This document shows positions 18,112 through 26,945 of a stretch of 64,000 nt of DNA, piece after piece (the stretch's first letter is position 1; every line of letters starts with the position of its first letter). Origin of the DNA: Flavobacteriaceae bacterium (lineage in GTDB: Bacteria > Bacteroidota > Bacteroidia > Flavobacteriales > Flavobacteriaceae); NCBI GenBank assembly GCA_020346245.1, contig CP070778.1, forward strand, positions 2,859,269 through 2,923,268. The letters are read 5' to 3'. Below the pieces are notes generated by a model. That model saw only the letters and a list, made by a program, of their open reading frames with translations. It ran no database searches and had not been told where the DNA came from. The translations under genes were made by a program, and so were the position numbers.

Positions 18112-20118
18112 CTAATTCGGTGTATACCAAATTGGGCTGGTATAGGCACGTTCCTGCTGGCTGGTTGGAGCGCCTTCAGGTAATTCCTTGCCAAAACGGA
18201 AGGCATCATACAAATACCAGGGGGGTGTTGGAATTTCCATTACTCTCACATAATAGAATGCCCTTTCAGATGGGTCAAAATCCGGATCTGTCCAAACCGT
18301 TGCAAGTTCAGATGCCCAAGGAGTGTTAGTCCAGCTTGCCGTGGCAATGTCTACTGTATTTCCCACTGTGGGTACCTTACCATCTCGTCCCGGTTTTCGA
18401 TCACCGGACCAGGCCACGTCGTAAACTTTTTCATGGGTTTCACCATCGGCGTCAAGCCATCCTTTAATGATTTGTATACGATCCAGGTTCGCACCAATGG
18501 CATCCCGAATGGCATAGACCATAAAACTTGGTGATTTTCCGGAAGGAGCATTTACCAGATCGCCTCCCATGGGAACACCTTTGGCATAACCTGCGAAAGC
18601 TGGTTCTCTGCTTTGAATATCTTCTTTGGTATATTCCCAACCACCAAAAAAGCGAACCATCATGCGCGGACCAGTGGTGGCATAAACTTCTTTACGGTGC
18701 ATGGCATCCCAGATAGACTCACGGGTATTCTCCTTAGCCCAAACCCCGGTAATGCCTGCAGCAAGTTGTGACCAACCCAATATTTCCCCATTTTCATTTT
18801 TCATAAAGGGATGTGTCATTCTTTCCGGAGAAGGTTCGTAACCTGTGTGTTTTCCAAAAAAATTATTTTCCTCTGCGGTGGTCAACGAGGTATGACTATC
18901 CGTTGCACCTTGCAATCCAAATTTATACGGGTTAGTTCCAAATTTTTCCTCCAGGACCAATCCATTTTTAAGAGCCTCACGGGTATACTCATACTGAAAC
19001 ATTTCATCGGTTTTGGCCTCAGAGAGATCTAGATTACCTATGTCCCATTTATAGTAGTCCGCAAACTCATCATTTACCGAAAGGAAAGGATGCGTTTCAC
19101 CATCACCTTTTATCTGGGTTATTTCATAGGTACGCTCCCATTTGGCACGTTGCTCCACATAAAATTTATCTAGTTTTTTGCCGGTATATTGTGCGTCAAC
19201 AGGAAACATAATACCATTGGAAAGGTTTCCATTATGGGCTAATGTCTGTACCTGTCCGCCGGTTTTAGTTTCATAGTCTTCCAGATACTTATACAGATCA
19301 AGAGGATCCGTACTGCCAATCGGGGCCTGTGTGGTAAAAGGTACTACCTGACCTGCCTTATCTGCCCCATCGCGAAAAATTACATTTCGGTGCATGTTTC
19401 CACCCCTGACCAAAGAAGTCCATTCAAAACCTATAAAGGCTGTGAATTGCCCAGGATCATTGAATTCCTCCGCTGCGGCAATTACATCTTCCCATATAGT
19501 TTTATACCTTTTTGCACCCGGTGAATAATTCCCAAGCAATGCAGGATCAACTTCTCCCTGTGAAAATGTAGTTATCAGGTTTAAGGTAGTCTCAACCGCC
19601 TCCTGTCCGCCGGCCCTAAAACCATTAGACCAGCGTTCGCCCTGTTCATATTTCATTACAAATGGTTCTGCTGCCAAAAGATCTGTAATAAATCCTAAAC
19701 CATCTGAATGATCTGCCACAACCAGCCAATCTAAAGGCCTGGCTAACCTGGCTTGTTGGCCGGAAGAAGCAGTTACTTCTTCACCTCTGGCAAATCGATA
19801 GGCATCACGCACACCTAAGCGATTTCCAAAGCCACCGGCATCCATGGAAAGCCCTGTGTGCAAATGAGTTTCTCCCCATAGAGGAAAAGTTGCAAATTCT
19901 CGTATAGCATATGGCGAATAGGTTTCCCCGGTATATTTGGTAGAAAGTATTCGACGCAAGTCTTCATCCGTGTTAGTGGTTTCACCCACCTTTAAAGGAT
20001 CTTGTGAGCCAGTCACGGTTTGAGAATCAGTCTTAGATTCTTTGGATTTGTCTGGAGTACATGAAATAAAGAGTGAAAAGGAAATAAGTAATACAATTAA
20101 TCCGGATAACAATTTCAT
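18112..20118 (-). CDS. DUF3604 lipoprotein
   Basis: 668 residues, near the usual length for DUF3604. The signal ends in SLFISC (lipobox). Early metal-type motif [16 protein letters not shown], followed by [14 protein letters not shown] and later [12 protein letters not shown], resembles the PHP-type metal-binding pattern, so a metal-dependent hydrolase or phosphoesterase is possible. Function is not known. It converges on the SQR operon and probably sits on the outer membrane or in the periplasm. Single gene with its own upstream gap. Confidence 0.85.
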   Translation of the reverse strand: MKLLSGLIVLLISFSLFISCTPDKSKESKTDSQTVTGSQDPLKVGETTNTDEDLRRILSTKYTGETYSPYAIREFATFPLWGETHLHTGLSMDAGGFGNRLGVRDAYRFARGEEVTASSGQQARLARPLDWLVVADHSDGLGFITDLLAAEPFVMKYEQGERWSNGFRAGGQEAVETTLNLITTFSQGEVDPALLGNYSPGAKRYKTIWEDVIAAAEEFNDPGQFTAFIGFEWTSLVRGGNMHRNVIFRDGADKAGQVVPFTTQAPIGSTDPLDLYKYLEDYETKTGGQVQTLAHNGNLSNGIMFPVDAQYTGKKLDKFYVEQRAKWERTYEITQIKGDGETHPFLSVNDEFADYYKWDIGNLDLSEAKTDEMFQYEYTREALKNGLVLEEKFGTNPYKFGLQGATDSHTSLTTAEENNFFGKHTGYEPSPERMTHPFMKNENGEILGWSQLAAGITGVWAKENTRESIWDAMHRKEVYATTGPRMMVRFFGGWEYTKEDIQSREPAFAGYAKGVPMGGDLVNAPSGKSPSFMVYAIRDAIGANLDRIQIIKGWLDADGETHEKVYDVAWSGDRKPGRDGKVPTVGNTVDIATASWTNTPWASELATVWTDPDFDPSERAFYYVRVMEIPTPPWYLYDAFRFGKELPEGAPTSQQERAYTSPIWYTPN

Positions 20119-20265
20119 AATTTTATCGATTAAAGTGAATAAAATAAATTAATTATTGGAGGGGAATAATTCTATATAAATATACGTATTTACTGAATTC
20201 TAAGCTATTTCTATGAGGGTTTTTATTACGGTGTACAAATAAAAGTATGAAGTGTGATCTACGAA

Positions 20266-20295
20266 TTGAAGTATGTATAAAACAATTTATATTTG
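20266..20295 (+). promoter_or_regulatory. Canonical Bacteroidota promoter for the ferric-reductase-like gene
   Basis: TTG at 20266-20268, exactly 19 bp, then TATATTTG at 20288-20295: a full match to the -33/-7 consensus TTG-N19-TAnnTTTG. The expected start of transcription is near 20302, about 107 nt before the ATG. It contrasts with the nearby sulfur promoters, which lack the TTG. Confidence 0.7.
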
Positions 20296-20408
20296 AAACA
20301 ATACGCTAAGCATGCGATTTATTTTTATTTGAACTATTTAAATTGGGTAATTACCTATTATCCTCTTTTGGCTATATCGGACGAAGAATAAATAATTGTA
20401 CTATTCAA

Positions 20409-21056
20409 ATGGAAAATATTAAAGAAAGAAATAGTGCCGGCAGCATCATAGCTGTTACCTGCTTACTCTCATTGCTATATGCAATACTCAGATACCATAT
20501 CATGGGCCCTGTACCATGGAAAGATTTTCCATTTTTTATTCTAAACAAAGGAATTTCATTATCAGCTTTTATTTTGCTGACATTTAATTTTAGCCTGGGA
20601 CCACTAAAAAACCTGGGGGTTAAAGTTGGTTTAGGGTGGCTAAATGCCAGGAGGGCATTAGGTATGACTGGCTTCTTGTTGGTGCTCATACACGCGCTTA
20701 TGAGCTTTATGCTTTTTAAGCCTTCCATTTACGGTAAATTCTTTGAAGAAAATGGCATGCTAACGCTAATGGCTGGGCTCAGCATGTTAGGTGGAGTTAT
20801 AGGTTTTGTTATTCTTTGGGCTTATAATCTGAGTTTTCAGACTCATATGAGTGAAGATAAGATCTTTATACAATTTATTACGTCCCGTAAGTTTTTATTA
20901 GTAGCCCTTTTGTTCGGTATTGCCCATGTATTTTTTATGGGCTATGAAGGATGGTTAAATCCGGAGGGGTGGCACGGTGGTTTGCCTCCAATTAGCTTAG
21001 TTGCGTTTGCTTTTTGTACCCTGGGATATATTGTTAATCTCCTGGGAAGAAAATAA
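20409..21056 (+). CDS. Ferric-reductase-like (MsrQ/FRD-type) transmembrane haem protein
   Basis: 215 residues from the ATG at 20409; a TTG start 22 codons upstream (20343) is open but its extra residues look unlike a signal. Six hydrophobic helices are visible. Histidines inside membrane segments (LLVLIHALMSF and FGIAHVFFMGY) fit haem b ligands of the ferric-reductase-like domain found in MsrQ, STEAP and NOX. Role inferred: transmembrane electron transfer from quinol to a periplasmic partner. No MsrP is adjacent. Confidence 0.75.
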   Translation: MENIKERNSAGSIIAVTCLLSLLYAILRYHIMGPVPWKDFPFFILNKGISLSAFILLTFNFSLGPLKNLGVKVGLGWLNARRALGMTGFLLVLIHALMSFMLFKPSIYGKFFEENGMLTLMAGLSMLGGVIGFVILWAYNLSFQTHMSEDKIFIQFITSRKFLLVALLFGIAHVFFMGYEGWLNPEGWHGGLPPISLVAFAFCTLGYIVNLLGRK

Positions 21057-21074
21057 TTCATGTTTATTCTCAAT

Positions 21075-21104
21075 AAAAAAAGCGGCACCATAATCGGTGC
21101 CGCT
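21075..21104 (-). terminator. Rho-independent terminator of the FadL-type gene
   Basis: Read on the minus strand: 9-bp stem AGCGGCACC / GGTGCCGCT with a 6-nt loop, then a run of T (A run at 21075-21080 on plus). It lies about 40 bp after the FadL-type stop. Confidence 0.85.
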
Positions 21105-21141
21105 GTCAATTTTCTAGAACGGATCTTTTTCATTAAGATCG

Positions 21142-22452
21142 CTAATTAAGGAATTTGTAACTCGCTCCTACCATAATCATACTGGTGGTCATATCATAGG
21201 AAACTTCACTGCCCGGAATGGCTCCATAGGGTGGGAAATTAGCTATAAACTGAGGATTTAGCAATGGCCCTGAAGTGGCCTCCCCGCTAAAGCCCATATG
21301 GTATACACCATCTATAGCCCAACGATCGCTTATTTCATAACTCAAACCAAATTGGAAGGCGTTTTTAATAATAGCCGTTGCGGGTACATTGAAAAATGCA
21401 ACATCACTTTCTATTGGGTTGGAACTATAGGTATACCCAAGTCTTAATGGCAGGCGGTCAACTCCTTTGTACTGGATACCAAAAGATACTATACTGATGT
21501 TCTGCCATCCAAATCCGGCTACTGAAGCAGTTGGTGTCCAGCCCACGGAAGAAAATCCGGCTGCTTTATCATATTGGACATACCTGTAATCCAGGGCCAG
21601 ATCAAATTGGCCAGGCGATAAACCAAGGCCTAATGACCAGATAGCCGGGTAATCTATTTGGAATTTATTTTCCCCGGTACTTGAGTCCAGATAGGTGTTA
21701 TCTAATGTAAAATCGCCAAAGGACTGCTTGGTTTTATAGGAAGCACCGGCGGAAAATCCGTTTCCTGAATCATAATACAAGCCTAGTTGTCCTCCAAAAC
21801 CAAAAGCTGATGAATTGTCTGTTGATGGATATCCTGCCAAGGTTGGATCTGCTGTAGGGTTAGGGATTAATTTTAGAGTTGCATAATTAAAAGTAGGTTG
21901 AACGCCTACGGAGAATTTATCTGATAATTCATAGGCATATGTAAATCCTAATTGTAGTAAACTATAGTTAGATTCAATTCGGCCAAATCCGCCCATACTC
22001 TGTGGCATATTAATAGGATTGGTGGTACTTTCCGGGAAAGTAACCCCAAAACCACTGATACCAAAGGCGGACGCTCCAAATGTATGACGGCTACCTTCTT
22101 TACCCCAAACCATAGCTAAAGCTGGAAGAGGAGAAACACCTCTGTCGTCCTTGGTTGTACCACTGAAAAAATTTCCGGTGGGTACCCCTGAACCGTCAAA
22201 TTCAGGTACAGTGGAACTCAATTCCGGAGAGGAGAAGAATAAACCAAGGTCAAACTTTATGGTTTTTTCATCAAATGTTGAAAGAGAAGCAGGGTTCCAT
22301 TGAATCGCACCTGAAATATCTAATGGCTGGCCGGTTGAGGCTCCACCCATAGACATATTTACGGCTCCCACACCCTGCATGATATGGCCTGCCTGTGAAA
22401 ATGCAGCAGTTGCAAATAATAGAAAACAAAGTTTTAGAAAATATGCTTTCAT
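21142..22452 (-). CDS. OmpP1/FadL-family outer-membrane transporter
   Basis: 436 residues from the Met at 22452; the frame extends 15 codons further upstream to 22497, but MKAYFLKLCFLLFATAAFSQ is the evident signal peptide. After it comes QAGHIMQGVGAVNMSMGGAS, the conserved plug/hatch start of FadL. The rest is alternating beta-strand pattern ending in MVGASYKFLN. The family carries hydrophobic compounds across the outer membrane. It diverges from the persulfide dioxygenase gene, and its own promoter carries a palindrome like those of the sulfur genes, which suggests a link to sulfur or hydrophobic sulfur species. Confidence 0.88.
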   Translation of the reverse strand: MKAYFLKLCFLLFATAAFSQAGHIMQGVGAVNMSMGGASTGQPLDISGAIQWNPASLSTFDEKTIKFDLGLFFSSPELSSTVPEFDGSGVPTGNFFSGTTKDDRGVSPLPALAMVWGKEGSRHTFGASAFGISGFGVTFPESTTNPINMPQSMGGFGRIESNYSLLQLGFTYAYELSDKFSVGVQPTFNYATLKLIPNPTADPTLAGYPSTDNSSAFGFGGQLGLYYDSGNGFSAGASYKTKQSFGDFTLDNTYLDSSTGENKFQIDYPAIWSLGLGLSPGQFDLALDYRYVQYDKAAGFSSVGWTPTASVAGFGWQNISIVSFGIQYKGVDRLPLRLGYTYSSNPIESDVAFFNVPATAIIKNAFQFGLSYEISDRWAIDGVYHMGFSGEATSGPLLNPQFIANFPPYGAIPGSEVSYDMTTSMIMVGASYKFLN

Positions 22453-22548
22453 GTTTACGTGATTTATGCAACTAAAAACAAATTCTAACCGCTTCAATCA
22501 AAGGTTATTTTTTATTGATAATTGCTGGTTAATATCTCAAATTTGAAT

Positions 22549-22593
22549 CAAAATTAACTTCAACATTATCAATTAATTATGATAATTATCATA
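22549..22593 (-). promoter_or_regulatory. FadL-type gene promoter with palindrome
   Basis: TATGATAATTATCATA at 22578-22593 is a perfect 16-bp palindrome. On the minus strand TAATTTTG at 22556-22549 is a perfect -7 box, starting 29.5 bp after the palindrome centre. No TTG is at -33. Predicted transcript start near 22542, about 90 nt before the ATG. Confidence 0.6.
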
Positions 22594-22729
22594 GATTATA
22601 TCCGTACATAACAAAGCCTCAAATTGTGTTAATTAGTGGCAGGATGTGCCTAATTAATAACCGCATAAATATCTGATTATAAGGAACATAAGAACTTAAA
22701 TCCTTATTTTATGTACAGAAAAAAAGTTG

Positions 22730-22918
22730 TGTAACCAAAGTTACATTCAAGGGGGAGTGGGGGGGGAATTATTGTTATTATAAAACATCAATTTGCGTCA
22801 AATGGGATTCATTAACCATTAGTAGTGTACAATGATAAATGTCATTCTTTTTTAACTGGCAAAAAGCGAGTTTTGTAACCTTGGTTACTGTAAAAGTGCT
22901 ATTTGCACAATACTTTTA
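22730..22918 (+). promoter_or_regulatory. Persulfide dioxygenase-rhodanese promoter with three palindromes
   Basis: TGTAACCAAAGTTACA (22730-22745, perfect), AATGATAAATGTCATT (22831-22846, one mismatch) and TGTAACCTTGGTTACT (22874-22889, perfect 5-N4-5 core). The -7-like TACTTTTA at 22911-22918 begins 29.5 bp after the centre of the third site. There is no TTG at -33. Predicted transcript start near 22925, 32 nt before the ATG. Confidence 0.65.
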
Positions 22919-22956
22919 TGACGTGACTTTGGAAAAATCACAAAAATCATGAAGAA

Positions 22957-24372
22957 ATGAAAATTGAGCAGATTTATACAGGATGTTTAGCCCACGCAGC
23001 TTATTATATAGAAAGTAAAGGAGAAGCTGCCATATTTGATCCATTGAGAGAGGTAGAACCCTATATTAAACGGGCAAAGAAAGATAATGCCTTAATGAAG
23101 TATGTTTTTGAAACACATTTCCATGCAGATTTTGTTAGCGGACATTTAGATTTAAAGAAAAAGACCGGTGCAGAAATTGTTTTTGGCCCTACAGCCAAAC
23201 CCGGATATGAAGCTATTGTTGCCAAAGACAATCAAATTTTCAGAGTTGGCGATTATCAGGTTAAAGTGATTCATACCCCGGGGCATACCATGGAGAGCAC
23301 TACTTATTTGTTAATTGACGAGAATGATGAGGAGCATGGTATAATAACAGGTGATACTTTGTTTATTGGAGATGTTGGCAGACCAGATCTTGCCCAGCAT
23401 GTGATTTCTGAACTTACGGAGGAAAAACTGGCTGGTCATTTATACGATTCACTTCGTAATAAAATAATGCCATTAGATGATAATTTGATTGTTTATCCTA
23501 ACCATGGGGCAGGTTCTGCCTGTGGAAAAATGATGAGTAAGGAGACAACGGACTCTTTAGGGCATCAGAAAAAAGTTAATTATGCACTTAGGGCTGATAT
23601 GACAAAAGATGAATTTATAAAGGAACTACTAACCGGCTTAATGCCACCCCCAGGTTATTTCCCGCAAAATGTTTTGATGAATATTAAAGGGTATGAGAGT
23701 CTGGACACTATTAAAGAAAGAGGGGAGAAACCTTTGTCACCCGATGCTTTTGAAGCGGCTGCAAATGAAACGAATGCTCTGATGCTGGATACGCGAACAC
23801 CGAGAGATTTTGGAAGAGGCCACATACCTAATAGCATAAATATTGGTCTGGACGGGAATTTTGCACAATGGGTTGGAGAATTGATACCTGATGTAAAACA
23901 AGAGATATTGTTAATAACCTATTCAGGTAAGGAAGAAGAGGCTATTACCAGACTTTCAAGAGTTGGTTATGACCATACTATTGGTTTCCTGGACGGTGGA
24001 TTTGATGCATGGCAAAAAGGGAAGAAGGAGGTTGAAAGAATTAAAAGGATAACAGCAGAACAATTTGAAAAGGCATATTTTGGAGAAGGACCACTTGCCT
24101 TTGATGTAAGGAAAAAAAGTGAATTTGATTCCGAACATGTTATGGGGTCTATCAATATTCCTTTAAATAAATTAAATGAACACCTTTCTCAATTTCCTAA
24201 GGATAAACCCTTTGTGCTTTATTGTCAGGGAGGTTATAGAAGTATGATTGCTGCTTCTATGCTAATGCAAAGAGGTTGGGACGATTTTGTTGATGTTTCT
24301 GACGGATTCGATGAAATAAAAAAAACAAAGGTTGAGAAATCGGATTATGAATGTCCGACAACCATGTTATAA
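22957..24372 (+). CDS. Persulfide dioxygenase-type MBL hydrolase fused to two rhodanese domains
   Basis: 471 residues. The metallo-beta-lactamase domain (1-250) has THFHADFVSGH, with His54, His56, Asp58 and His63, plus HTPGHT and a NHGAGSACGK loop, as in ETHE1-type persulfide dioxygenases. Two rhodanese domains follow. The first (about 265-360) has lost its active-site cysteine: the loop reads ITYSGKEEEA. The second has Cys423 in LYCQGGYRS and should be active. Likely reaction: oxidation of glutathione- or protein-persulfide to sulfite, with sulfur delivery by rhodanese. It heads an operon with further sulfur genes. Confidence 0.9.
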   Translation: MKIEQIYTGCLAHAAYYIESKGEAAIFDPLREVEPYIKRAKKDNALMKYVFETHFHADFVSGHLDLKKKTGAEIVFGPTAKPGYEAIVAKDNQIFRVGDYQVKVIHTPGHTMESTTYLLIDENDEEHGIITGDTLFIGDVGRPDLAQHVISELTEEKLAGHLYDSLRNKIMPLDDNLIVYPNHGAGSACGKMMSKETTDSLGHQKKVNYALRADMTKDEFIKELLTGLMPPPGYFPQNVLMNIKGYESLDTIKERGEKPLSPDAFEAAANETNALMLDTRTPRDFGRGHIPNSINIGLDGNFAQWVGELIPDVKQEILLITYSGKEEEAITRLSRVGYDHTIGFLDGGFDAWQKGKKEVERIKRITAEQFEKAYFGEGPLAFDVRKKSEFDSEHVMGSINIPLNKLNEHLSQFPKDKPFVLYCQGGYRSMIAASMLMQRGWDDFVDVSDGFDEIKKTKVEKSDYECPTTML

Positions 24373-24408
24373 AAATTTGGTTCAAAATTTGTTTTGGTTG
24401 ATTGTTAC

Positions 24409-24442
24409 GGGAATGACCAGATTATATTTGGTCGTTCCCTTT
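24409..24442 (+). terminator. Possible weak terminator or attenuator after the MBL gene
   Basis: Stem GGGAATGACCA / TGGTCGTTCCC (11 bp with one G-T pair) and a 9-nt loop, followed by a pyrimidine-rich TTTCCTTCC. The tail is a poor U-run, so read-through into the next rhodanese gene is likely. Confidence 0.4.
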
Positions 24443-24479
24443 CCTTCCAGAGCTTTTATATGTAATAAAAACTATATCA

Positions 24480-24824
24480 ATGTCATTATTTAAATCGTTA
24501 TTCAGGTCCAAAGCCCAACTATCAGATAAATTTGAAGTATTAGAGACCTCCAGGTATAAGGAGGCTATCTCAGATCCAAAAGTGCAGTTGGTTGATGTAA
24601 GAACTGCCAAAGAATATCAGCGGTGGCATATAGGCAAGGCAATTAATATAGATTTCTATAATGCTCGAGATTTTCAAAAGTCATTTGAAAAATTACAGAA
24701 GGACAAACCTGTTTACCTTTATTGTCAATCAGGTAACAGAAGTCAAAAAGCGGCTAGAAAACTTATTGAAATGGGCTTTGAAAAGATTTATGATCTTAAA
24801 GGGGGAATTTTAAGATGGCAATAG
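24480..24824 (+). CDS. Single-domain rhodanese
   Basis: 114 residues. The active loop is CQSGNRS with Cys82, preceded by the VDVRTAKEYQRWHIGKAINI start typical of GlpE/PspE-like rhodaneses. The family moves sulfane sulfur from thiosulfate or persulfides to a thiol acceptor. No clear signal peptide, so cytoplasmic. It lies 107 bp after the MBL fusion and 33 bp before the CxxC chaperone, probably in one transcript. Confidence 0.88.
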   Translation: MSLFKSLFRSKAQLSDKFEVLETSRYKEAISDPKVQLVDVRTAKEYQRWHIGKAINIDFYNARDFQKSFEKLQKDKPVYLYCQSGNRSQKAARKLIEMGFEKIYDLKGGILRWQ

Positions 24825-24857
24825 TGTTATGATTACCCAAGTAAATCAATAGAAATT

Positions 24858-25127
24858 ATGAAGGCATCGGTAATAATTCAAAATCTCAAGTGTAATGGTT
24901 GTGCTAAAACAATCACCAGTAAGTTATCAGAAATAGTTGCTCTATCCGATATTGATGTGGATCTGGAAACGGCTACAGTTCATTTTACATGTGAAAATAT
25001 GGATGATGCAATTTTAGTGAAGGATAAGCTAAAATCGATTGGGTATCCATCTATTGAGTATAAAAACACGGTTGCTGCCAAAGCACGATCTTTTGTAAGT
25101 TGCGCCAGTGGGAAAATGTCGAAATAA
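24858..25127 (+). CDS. Heavy-metal-associated (HMA) domain protein
   Basis: 89 residues. The HMA fold starts at once and carries the metal site KCNGC with Cys12 and Cys15, then the usual helix-strand order up to about residue 68. A short tail with another Cys (SFVSCASGK) follows. Such proteins shuttle Cu(I) or other soft metals. Placement between a rhodanese and a haem lipoprotein in a sulfur operon is unusual; thiol chemistry or copper protection from sulfide are both possible. The stop overlaps the next start by 1 bp. Confidence 0.85.
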   Translation: MKASVIIQNLKCNGCAKTITSKLSEIVALSDIDVDLETATVHFTCENMDDAILVKDKLKSIGYPSIEYKNTVAAKARSFVSCASGKMSK

Positions 25128-25768
25128 TGAAGTACCTATTACTTTTTATAGGGTTATTTTTCCTGTCCTCATGTAAAGACTCGCCTAAACCTGGCATTCA
25201 GGCCGTTGAACAAACCTCAGAAACCGAATTAGTAGTTGATCAATCTCACCATGGAAAAGTATCTATAGATACACTTGAAAAATATAAGAACTTAGGTCAG
25301 AAGTACGCAGCTACTACAAAGGGTGTATTAGGTAAGAAACTAGTGCAGGCTATTACGGAAAAAGGCCCGGACGGCGCAGTTGAATTTTGTAATATAAATG
25401 CACTTCCACTAACCGACAGTCTGTCCTTAGTGCAAGGAGCTAAAATAAGGCGTGTTTCTGATAAACCCAGAAATCCTTTAAATAAAGCCAATGAAAAAGA
25501 GTTGGTTTTTATAGCTGACTTCAAAAAAATGCTGGCATCAGGTAAGGCTGTAGAGCCAATATTGGACACCACAGATGGGCAGATAGACTTCTATTACCCC
25601 ATTACAACAAACGCCATGTGCCTTCAGTGTCATGGAGCGCCGGAAGAGCAGATCGTAACATCCACCTTATCTATATTAGATAAGCTTTATCCAAAGGATA
25701 TGGCCCGCGTATACCAGGAAAATGAGGTCCGCGGTATCTGGGCCATAAGTTTTAAGCAGACTAATTAA
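25127..25768 (+). CDS. DUF3365 c-type haem lipoprotein
   Basis: 213 residues from the ATG at 25127, which overlaps the previous stop (TAATG). An open frame reaches 25100, but the lipoprotein signal MKYLLLFIGLFFLSSC starts at 25127. The haem motif is CLQCH at 165-169 in the TNAMCLQCHGAP segment typical of Tll0287-like DUF3365 proteins. These are periplasmic monohaem redox or sensor proteins. It is likely an electron acceptor or redox sensor in the sulfur operon, last gene before a convergent desaturase. Confidence 0.82.
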   Translation: MKYLLLFIGLFFLSSCKDSPKPGIQAVEQTSETELVVDQSHHGKVSIDTLEKYKNLGQKYAATTKGVLGKKLVQAITEKGPDGAVEFCNINALPLTDSLSLVQGAKIRRVSDKPRNPLNKANEKELVFIADFKKMLASGKAVEPILDTTDGQIDFYYPITTNAMCLQCHGAPEEQIVTSTLSILDKLYPKDMARVYQENEVRGIWAISFKQTN

Positions 25769-25780
25769 AAGAAATTTGCC

Positions 25781-26662
25781 TTAATCTCCATCTTTTGGTT
25801 TCCCAAAGCCATACAAATTCTGATGTACAAAATCATGTGGAAACTTATCGTCTCCAGGGAAACCAAGTTCAATGGTTCCGCTATCTTCAGGAACGTGATT
25901 AGTTTTAAATATATAGTCCCAGAGACTTAAACTGATCCCGAAATTAATTCCATATTTACCTTCTGGTAAATCCATTGCGTGATGATATAAATGCATTACC
26001 GGATTGTTTAAAATATACTTCAACGGACCATACGTAATTTTAATATTTGAGTGATTTAAATGGCCTATGGCAATTGCAAAAAAGTGAACTACATAAGCTT
26101 GTTCTGGTTCAAACCCTCCTAAAATCATTACACCAAAGGTTTTCAAAGGTTTGTACAATATATTCTCCATCCAGTGATACCTTAGATGTGCTGCAAACCC
26201 CATTTCCTTAACAGAATGATGCACTTTATGAAAATTCCACAAAAATGAATATTTGTGAAGCAGGATATGAGTAAACCATTGTACAAAATCCAGAACAATA
26301 AAAAACAAAAGCAATTGCAACCACATGGGGTATGCCGAAATATCTACAATAGCAAGACTTTTAGAAGTAATACCTATATCGCTGAACAGGGCTTCCAATA
26401 ATTTATAGAATCCACTTATGGCTATGGCGAACATGAAAAAATTAAAGAACATGTAAAAAGCATCCAACCAAAAATCTTTTCTAAAAATAGATTGGTCCTT
26501 CCGCCATGGGAAAATAATTTCCAGAATCCAGACTACCAAAGAAATGGCCACCAGTCCCCAAAAATAATTGGTATACCAGGGCACATCAAACAAGATGGAC
26601 TTCCATGTCCATTGTACACTTCCAGTAAAAGCAGAGACAAACGCATCGATATATTTTTCCAT
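25781..26662 (-). CDS. Sterol desaturase/fatty-acid hydroxylase family membrane protein
   Basis: 293 residues with about four membrane helices. The di-iron histidine clusters are HILLHKYSFLWNFHKVHH, HLNHSN and HLYHHAMD. The family hydroxylates or desaturates lipids, and some members work in carotenoid or ether-lipid metabolism. It lies downstream of the sulfite dehydrogenase genes on the same strand, separated by a broken rhodanese gene, so it could be transcribed from the same promoter. Substrate unknown. Confidence 0.85.
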   Translation of the reverse strand: MEKYIDAFVSAFTGSVQWTWKSILFDVPWYTNYFWGLVAISLVVWILEIIFPWRKDQSIFRKDFWLDAFYMFFNFFMFAIAISGFYKLLEALFSDIGITSKSLAIVDISAYPMWLQLLLFFIVLDFVQWFTHILLHKYSFLWNFHKVHHSVKEMGFAAHLRYHWMENILYKPLKTFGVMILGGFEPEQAYVVHFFAIAIGHLNHSNIKITYGPLKYILNNPVMHLYHHAMDLPEGKYGINFGISLSLWDYIFKTNHVPEDSGTIELGFPGDDKFPHDFVHQNLYGFGKPKDGD

Positions 26663-26673
26663 AACTATTTATT

Positions 26674-26940
26674 TTATAATATTAAACTATCTTTTTCATA
26701 AGGTAAATCGTAAAAATAACTCCATCCTACCCAGGATCCATTATAATTCCTGACATTTTCAAAACCCATCAATTCTTATAATTCTTCGGATCTCAGAAAT
26801 CCACTATTTTTATATCATTTAAAATTCTTACTAATTCTATTGCCTCTATAATATGATTTGTTGAAACATAATTTGATTGGATATTATTTGCGTTTTTATT
26901 AATTCCGTTACAGGATGAAATAAAATATACTAGGCTTCAT
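26674..26940 (-). pseudogene. Rhodanese lipoprotein remnant (frameshift plus internal deletion)
   Basis: No intact frame exists, but pieces align in order on the minus strand. From ATG 26940 comes a short hydrophobic signal, MKPSIFYFI. A frame change then gives SSCNG, a lipobox. NYVSTNHIIEAIELVRILND and KIVDF (stop at 26793-26795) match the first strand of thiosulfate sulfurtransferases. After a large deletion, ELMGFENVRNYNGSW and GWSYFYDLP (26674-26775) match the C-terminal GxxNVRNYDGSW signature. The catalytic Cys domain is gone. It starts 5 bp after the cytochrome stop of the sulfite dehydrogenase operon. Confidence 0.75.
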
Positions 26941-26945
26941 AAAAA

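Larger units (their letters stand above)
22453..22956. promoter_or_regulatory. 504-bp divergent regulatory region, FadL-type gene / persulfide dioxygenase gene
   Basis: No gene is supported here. The stretch contains four palindromes of the 5/6-N4-5/6 class (22578-22593, 22730-22745, 22831-22846, 22875-22888), a -7 box on each strand, and a G-rich run at 22751-22766. The density of sites suggests an important regulatory hub. Confidence 0.6.
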
